DNA from: Solirubrobacteraceae bacterium | Lineage (GTDB): Bacteria > Actinomycetota > Thermoleophilia > Solirubrobacterales > Solirubrobacteraceae | Assembly (NCBI GenBank): GCA_031177685.1 | Contig: JAPSGI010000022.1 | Span: forward strand, 1-34,836 | DNA length: 34,836 nucleotides | Reading direction: 5' to 3' | Shown: positions 31,567-34,836 of the stretch, piece by piece | Layout: each line of letters starts with the position of its first letter | How positions within the stretch are numbered: position 1 is the first letter of the stretch | Translations under genes and position numbers: made by a program | The notes under the pieces: model-generated | The model's input: only the letters and a program-made list of their open reading frames with translations | Told to the model about the DNA's origin: nothing | The model's database searches: none

Positions 31567-32004
31567 ATGCGCTCCTTGCCTTCCCATAGCGACGGCTTCA
31601 CGCTGGTCGAAGTCCTGGTCATCACGCTCGTGATCGGGATCCTGGCCGCGATCGCCCTTCCCACGTTCCTCGGTCAGGCCGACCGCGGGTACGACGCCAC
31701 GGCGAAGTCCGACACCGCGTCGCTCGCGTCGCTGATGGAGCAGTGCTGGGTGGAGTCCGAGGACTTCGGCGAGTGCGACACCGAGGCCGAGCTGACGGGC
31801 GACCCGGGCGACGGGACCGGCCTGCCCGTGGGCGACGGCGTCGGCGAGGTCGAGATCGTCGAGGCCGCCGAGCGCACCTACAGCCTGCACAACCGCTCGC
31901 GCTCCGGCTCCTCCTACCGAGTGTTCCGCCCCGCCACCGGCCCCCAGGACCGCACCTGCGAGCCACAGAGCCGCGGCGGCTGCCAAGCGGACGGGACCTG
32001 GTAG
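31567..32004 (+). CDS. Type IV pilin / pseudopilin
   Basis: The 145-residue prepilin has a short leader (MRSLPSHSDG), a type III cleavage site G|FTLVE with Glu at +5 and a hydrophobic alpha1 helix (LVEVLVITLVIGILAAIALP). A small globular domain with four Cys follows, two in EQCWVESEDFGEC and two in the C-terminal CEPQSRGGCQADGTW. The second pair probably forms the D-loop disulfide. It would be processed by a prepilin peptidase not present here and assembled by PilB/PilC. It is transcribed apart from the pil motor operon. The stop lies 22 bp before the tRNA gene. Confidence 0.9.
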   Translation: MRSLPSHSDGFTLVEVLVITLVIGILAAIALPTFLGQADRGYDATAKSDTASLASLMEQCWVESEDFGECDTEAELTGDPGDGTGLPVGDGVGEVEIVEAAERTYSLHNRSRSGSSYRVFRPATGPQDRTCEPQSRGGCQADGTW

Positions 32005-32011
32005 CGGCGCC

Positions 32012-32017
32012 TAAACT
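32012..32017 (+). promoter_or_regulatory. Candidate -10 of the tRNA gene
   Basis: TAAACT lies 9 bp before the first base of the mature tRNA, in an A/T-containing island unusual for this region. No recognisable -35 is seen 16-18 bp upstream, inside the pilin 3' end. Confidence 0.35.
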
Positions 32018-32026
32018 GAAGTCCCC

Positions 32027-32100
32027 GCCGGAGTAGCTCAGTCGGTTAGAGCAGCGGAATCATAATCCGCGTGTCGGGGGTTCGAGTCCCTCCTCCGGCA
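32027..32100 (+). tRNA. tRNA-Met (CAT), elongator type
   Basis: The 74-nt cloverleaf has a 7-bp acceptor stem (GCCGGAG/CTCCGGC), a D-arm GCTC...GAGC, an anticodon stem GCGGA/TCCGC around loop ATCATAA (anticodon CAT), a 5-nt variable loop and a T-arm GGGGG-TTCGAGT-CCCTC. CCA is not encoded. CAT can also be tRNA-Ile2 (lysidine-modified), but positions 4 and 5 of the acceptor are G, not the C expected for TilS recognition. The paired 1-72 ends argue against initiator tRNA. The right side of this gene is the left border of the accessory region. Confidence 0.92.
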
Positions 32101-32349
32101 TCGGAAGGCGCTGCAAATAAGCCTGTTTCGGCCGGACGGATCGGCCGATGGCGATATGGCTGCTTGCAGGAGTTTTCCGTGTGGCTTGTCAGACGTGCTG
32201 ACAAAACTGACCCCCCGCATGACCCCCGTAAGGGCTTAGGGGGACGAACCGCCCGCGCTGCCGGCCATTGACGCCGGACGACGCGCGGAATCTGGATCCG
32301 CGTGTCGACCCCGGTTGTCTTGTCCGCGGTACGCGGGAAAATGTGAGCC
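32101..32349. other. Gene-free 249-bp spacer with five inverted repeats
   Basis: No plausible gene is seen. Five dyads follow in series: TCGGCCG/CGGCCGA (32128-32148), TTGTCAG/CTGACAA (32186-32204), CCCCC...TAAG/CTTA-GGGGG with a bulged G (32223-32243), an 11-bp stem CGACGCGCGGA/TCCGCGTGTCG with a 7-nt loop (32279-32307) and CCGCG/CGCGG (32324-32336), which is followed by a short A-run. The region may hold attachment or recombination sites, a structured RNA, or terminators for the tRNA transcript. Confidence 0.55.
32285..32307 (+). repeat. Near-copy of the tRNA-Met anticodon arm
   Basis: Positions 32285-32307 match the tRNA anticodon arm and variable loop (32054-32076) at 20 of 23 bases. The only differences are three adjacent loop bases (ATA to TGG). 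The D- and T-arms are not repeated, so it is not a second tRNA. A same-orientation copy of an anticodon arm beside a tRNA and a compositional break is what an integration (att) site remnant could look like. Confidence 0.5.
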
Positions 32350-33435
32350 TTGCCTTATCTCCTTCCGGATTCGAACGTTCTACGGGGGCGTATCGTCGAT
32401 CCTCGGACCACCGGCCCATGGCAGACGCTCCTGAACGAGAGCTCACGCTCGGGATGGACAATCGTCCTTAGCGAACTTGTCGAGTGGGAACTTGCAGCGA
32501 TCCTTCGCCGTCATCTCGAGCGACAGCAATCTAGAGCCCGTGGGGCCACGCGAGCGCTAGAGCGCTTTACGAATGTGCCCGAGATCGAAATCGACGTGGG
32601 CGCGACCGTGGCAGGTGAGATGGCGCGGCTCCGCGGCGACGTCCTCGCAGCAGGCGGTGAGCTTGGTGATGTCCCAGACGTGTCTATTGCTGCCTTGGCT
32701 CTCCGGGCAATTGACCGCAGGCCTCCGTTTGACGAGAGGGGCTCGGGTTTTCGCGACGCCATCATCTGGGAAACGGCTATCGGACTTGCTGCGGAGGGAG
32801 AGGCTGTCCTGCTCATCTCAACGGACGAAGCGTTTGCGGAGAGCGACGCTTTGCACCCCCAGCTCGCCGCTGAAGCTAGAAGCCGCTGCGCCGCAGGCGG
32901 CGGCATCGAGTTGGCGAAGACCCTTCACGACGCGCTCGACGGCATCAAGAACCCTGTTCCGTCAAGAACCGTGGCGACTCCGAGGTATGTAGAAGTCGCC
33001 GACGCAATGATTGAGGTCTGTCGCCAGCTCGACGGATACACGCTCTCCCCGTCAGATCTCGCTCGTTTTGGTTGGCCGCGCGGCTTCGATGGCGTGCGAA
33101 TCAGCGACGCGGAATGGACCACAGGCCCCGTGTGGGAGGTCCTTCGCGAGGGAGCCGACGCTGTGTACCGGGGAGTTATCGGCGTTAGAGCATCTATCGA
33201 CGCGCGGGCGACAGCCGAGCTGCTGTACGACACCGAGATCGGCCGGCTCGTTCAAGAGGGAGACCTTCGTGACATCGGGCGCGGCCTCCTCGATGACCTC
33301 GATCAGTTCCGCGTTGATCGACCTTTGATGGTGACCTTCGAGATGAAGCTGGGCCCAGGGCCGGCTTGCCGCGTCCTTGAAATACGGCTACCAGAGCCGA
33401 CGCGACGCCATCAGCTTCGGCTCGACGCCGCTTAG
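32350..33435 (+). CDS. PIN-like domain protein (DUF4935 type)
   Basis: PIN domains are metal-dependent RNases. The 361-residue protein starts YLLPDSNVLRGRI with Asp7. It continues with LSELVEWE (Glu42/Glu45), GSGFRDAIIWETA (Asp136) and LLISTDEAFAES (Asp159). This acidic set and spacing fit the PIN_DUF4935 group rather than short VapC toxins. The C-terminal 150 residues are unassigned. The only possible start is TTG 32350, because an in-frame ATG-TGA lies 9 nt upstream; no good SD is seen. Codon usage is less GC-biased than in the core genes. No antitoxin-like gene is adjacent. It could be a stand-alone defence or tRNA/rRNA nuclease. Confidence 0.78.
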   Translation: MPYLLPDSNVLRGRIVDPRTTGPWQTLLNESSRSGWTIVLSELVEWELAAILRRHLERQQSRARGATRALERFTNVPEIEIDVGATVAGEMARLRGDVLAAGGELGDVPDVSIAALALRAIDRRPPFDERGSGFRDAIIWETAIGLAAEGEAVLLISTDEAFAESDALHPQLAAEARSRCAAGGGIELAKTLHDALDGIKNPVPSRTVATPRYVEVADAMIEVCRQLDGYTLSPSDLARFGWPRGFDGVRISDAEWTTGPVWEVLREGADAVYRGVIGVRASIDARATAELLYDTEIGRLVQEGDLRDIGRGLLDDLDQFRVDRPLMVTFEMKLGPGPACRVLEIRLPEPTRRHQLRLDAA

Positions 33436-33444
33436 CCGACACGC

Positions 33445-33474
33445 TTGTGTCCGACGCGAGTGCGAACGTATGTT
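33445..33474 (+). promoter_or_regulatory. Putative promoter of the DUF5131-tcmP operon
   Basis: TTGTGT (33445-33450) and TATGTT (33469-33474), 18 bp apart, resemble a housekeeping -35/-10 pair. The -10 lies wholly inside the LexA box, so a bound repressor would block it. An AGGAGG at 33481-33486 lies too far (27 nt or more) from the gene start to serve as its SD. Confidence 0.5.
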
Positions 33475-33476
33475 CG
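33463..33476. promoter_or_regulatory. LexA (SOS) box
   Basis: CGAACGTATGTTCG fits the Gram-positive/actinobacterial LexA consensus CGAAC-RNRY-GTTCG at every position. It is the only obvious site of this kind I noticed, and it sits between the PIN-like gene and the DUF5131 gene, overlapping the likely -10. It predicts repression by LexA and induction after DNA damage of the two downstream genes. Confidence 0.75.
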
Positions 33477-33519
33477 GTGCAGGAGGCACTAGCGTTCGCC
33501 ACACGAATGATGCATGAGC

Positions 33520-34248
33520 ATGGCTGACAAGAGCGCCATCGAATGGACCGAAGCAACCTGGAACCCGGTCACGGGCTGCTCGAAGGTTTCCCCCGGGTGC
33601 GCGCACTGCTACGCAGAAACCTTCGCGGAGCGCTGGCGCGGGATCCTGGGTCACCCATACGAGCAGGGCTTCGACCTTCGGCTGTGGCCCGGACGTCTGT
33701 CGCAGCCTCTGCGATGGCGAAAGCCGCGGACGATCTTCGTCAACTCGATGAGCGATCTCTTCCACGAAGACATCCCTGACCACTTCGTCCAAGAGGTGTT
33801 CAAGGTGATGGAGCAGGCCGACTGGCACACCTTTCAAGTCCTTACCAAGCGTCCCGAGCGGGCCGCCGAGCTTGCTGGCAGGCTCCCGTGGCCCGGCAAC
33901 GTATGGCTCGGCGTCAGCATCGAGAACCGACGGTTTGTGAGGCGCGCCGACCTCCTGCGTAGCGTGCCTGCCGCCGTGCGATTTATCTCTGCAGAGCCTC
34001 TACTCGGTCCCTTAGAGGAGCTTTCGCTCGATGAGATTGATTGGTTGATCGCAGGTGGGGAGTCCGGGCCTCAGCACCGACCCGTTCGGATCGAATGGGT
34101 CCGGAATCTTCGCGACACGTGCGCCCATGCAGGGGTCGCGTTCTTCTTCAAGCAATGGGGCGGCGCACGCTCTAAGTCTGGCGGGCGGATCCTTGATGGC
34201 AGGACGTGGGATGAGATGCCACGCCGGGTTCCACTTCCTGTCTCATGA
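33520..34248 (+). CDS. DUF5131 (phage Gp37/Gp68-type) three-Cys-motif protein
   Basis: The protein is 242 residues from ATG 33520, which gives the family N-terminus ADKSAIEWTEATWNPVTGC. An ATG 6 nt upstream adds two residues. The three-Cys motif is C-x6-C-x2-C in GCSKVSPGCAHCYAETFA, close to the metal or Fe-S-binding pattern of radical-SAM-like proteins but not the canonical CxxxCxxC. Further conserved blocks are IFVNSMSDLFHEDIPD, FQVLTKRPERA, NVWLGVSIEN, RFISAEPLLGPL, DWLIAGGESG and FFFKQWGG. The biochemical activity is not established to my knowledge. It is preceded by the LexA box and overlaps the TcmP gene by ATGA. Codon usage marks it as acquired DNA. Confidence 0.88.
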   Translation: MADKSAIEWTEATWNPVTGCSKVSPGCAHCYAETFAERWRGILGHPYEQGFDLRLWPGRLSQPLRWRKPRTIFVNSMSDLFHEDIPDHFVQEVFKVMEQADWHTFQVLTKRPERAAELAGRLPWPGNVWLGVSIENRRFVRRADLLRSVPAAVRFISAEPLLGPLEELSLDEIDWLIAGGESGPQHRPVRIEWVRNLRDTCAHAGVAFFFKQWGGARSKSGGRILDGRTWDEMPRRVPLPVS

Positions 34249-34836
34249 CGCCTGATGCCGGGCGGGCATGGGGCGTCTGGACGCGCCTCAAGCTATCGAT
34301 ACTGACCGAGTATCTAGATCGGTTCGCAATTGCATCGAAGGGCGCGAGCGAGCGTGTCTATCTTGACGCGTTCGCCGGCGAAGGCGTAGGTGTCGACCGA
34401 CTGACGGGCGACGAGTTTCCAGGCTCTGCTCGGATTGCTCTCGAAGCTGGATCACGCGCCGGGTTTACGCGCTTTCGGTTCTTCGAACTCGAGTCGAAGG
34501 CACGCGAGCTGGAAATGCAGCTTCGCAGCGGGTATCCCGATCGCGACATCAAGGTGTACGGCGGCGACTGCAACGCCGCGATTAGGACTGCTCTCGAAGA
34601 GCTCGCCGATATACGCTGGGCGCCCGCCTTCGCCTTCATCGACCCAGACGGCATGGAGGTTGCCTGGGAAACGCTGGTCGCATTAGCGAACCACAAGCAC
34701 GGCTATCGCTCCGCGACCTCCAACAAGCCGGAGTACAAGGTCGAACTCTGGATGCTGTTCCCGACCAGCGGGGTCGTTCGCACGCTCGCTCTCGATCCGG
34801 ACAAGGTTTCGGCTGGGGACATTGAGCGCGCGAACC
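34245..34836 (+). CDS. tcmP: Three-Cys-motif partner protein TcmP (5' part, cut by window edge)
   Basis: TcmP proteins are named for genomic pairing with three-Cys-motif proteins such as the upstream gene. The first 197 residues are present. They show WTRLKLSILTEYLDRF, the glycine-rich YLDAFAGEG (residues 39-47; resembles SAM-binding motif I), FRFFELESKARELE and AFAFIDPDGMEV (Asp133-Gly136; motif IV-like DPDG). This layout suggests a Rossmann-fold methyltransferase-like protein. The ATG lies inside the ATGA overlap with the DUF5131 stop, so translation is coupled. The C-terminal part, and any further operon genes, lie beyond the window. Confidence 0.88.
   Translation, partial: MTPDAGRAWGVWTRLKLSILTEYLDRFAIASKGASERVYLDAFAGEGVGVDRLTGDEFPGSARIALEAGSRAGFTRFRFFELESKARELEMQLRSGYPDRDIKVYGGDCNAAIRTALEELADIRWAPAFAFIDPDGMEVAWETLVALANHKHGYRSATSNKPEYKVELWMLFPTSGVVRTLALDPDKVSAGDIERAN

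Noticed and set aside
32027-32100. tRNA-Ile2 (lysidine CAT) or initiator tRNA
   Set aside because: Acceptor positions 4-5 are G rather than the C pair recognised by TilS, and the first base pair is formed, unlike in initiator tRNA.
32038-32220. 60-codon minus-strand frame containing RRRDSNPRHADYDSAALTD
   Set aside because: This is the well-known spurious translation of the antisense strand of a tRNA gene.
32223-32243. Rho-independent terminator after the tRNA
   Set aside because: The stem is strong, but the loop is too tight and no T-run follows on either strand; listed only as one of the dyads.
32279-32307. Possible second tRNA (anticodon-like CTG in the loop)
   Set aside because: Only the anticodon arm is repeated; no D-arm, T-arm or acceptor stem can be built around it.
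33470-33517. 15-codon leader frame whose TGA overlaps the upstream DUF5131 ATG at 33514
   Set aside because: Its ATG lies inside the LexA box and presumed -10, so it would not be transcribed from the likely promoter.

Overview
The window is very GC-rich DNA, mostly GC-ending codons, from an actinobacterium. The gene set fits Thermoleophilia/Solirubrobacterales best: type IV pilus motor genes directly behind alaS-ruvX-mltG-aroE, Arg-rich C-termini on secreted proteins, and many TTG/GTG starts with 4-nt stop/start overlaps. The assignment is inferred from gene order and composition, not from a marker gene.

Layout. Positions 1-250 hold the open end of a minus-strand secreted PKD-repeat protein. 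They also hold a G/C-only palindrome, and beyond it DNA that looks coding on the opposite strand, so the left edge may be a misjoin. Positions 2931-3548 carry two small minus-strand genes. Positions 3635-5035 carry a plus-strand DyP-type peroxidase with a C-terminal prealbumin-like domain, in codon usage unlike its neighbours. A long minus-strand block, 14852 down to 5050, reads alaS, ruvX, mltG, aroE, pilB, pilT, pilC. It combines translation, cell-wall and shikimate housekeeping with the extension ATPase, retraction ATPase and inner-membrane platform of a type IV pilus. Positions 14923-21261 hold a secreted propeller-like protein, an MnmA tRNA thiolase fused to an IscU-like domain, a secreted PHP/CehA-type protein, a small acidic protein and a 2-hydroxyacid dehydrogenase. 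Positions 21268-24886 hold nitrogen sensing (PII and Amt), then a PAS-LuxR regulator divergent from an HD-GYP/receiver pair. After a membrane-anchored thioredoxin-fold protein, a tightly overlapped minus-strand operon (31458 down to 25611) encodes an M29 aminopeptidase, a glutamate formimidoyltransferase, a small membrane protein, an MBL hydrolase, HisRS and AspRS. A type IV pilin and a tRNA with CAT anticodon follow.

From the tRNA to the right edge, composition drops and the content becomes accessory. There is a 249-bp spacer packed with inverted repeats, including a near-copy of the tRNA anticodon arm. Then come a PIN-like (DUF4935-type) protein and a two-gene operon: a three-Cys-motif DUF5131 (Gp37/Gp68) protein translationally coupled to a TcmP-type partner cut by the window edge. 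A perfect actinobacterial-type LexA box overlaps the likely -10 of that operon. I regard this tRNA-linked, apparently SOS-controlled island as the most interesting part of the window. The IscU-MnmA fusion comes second.
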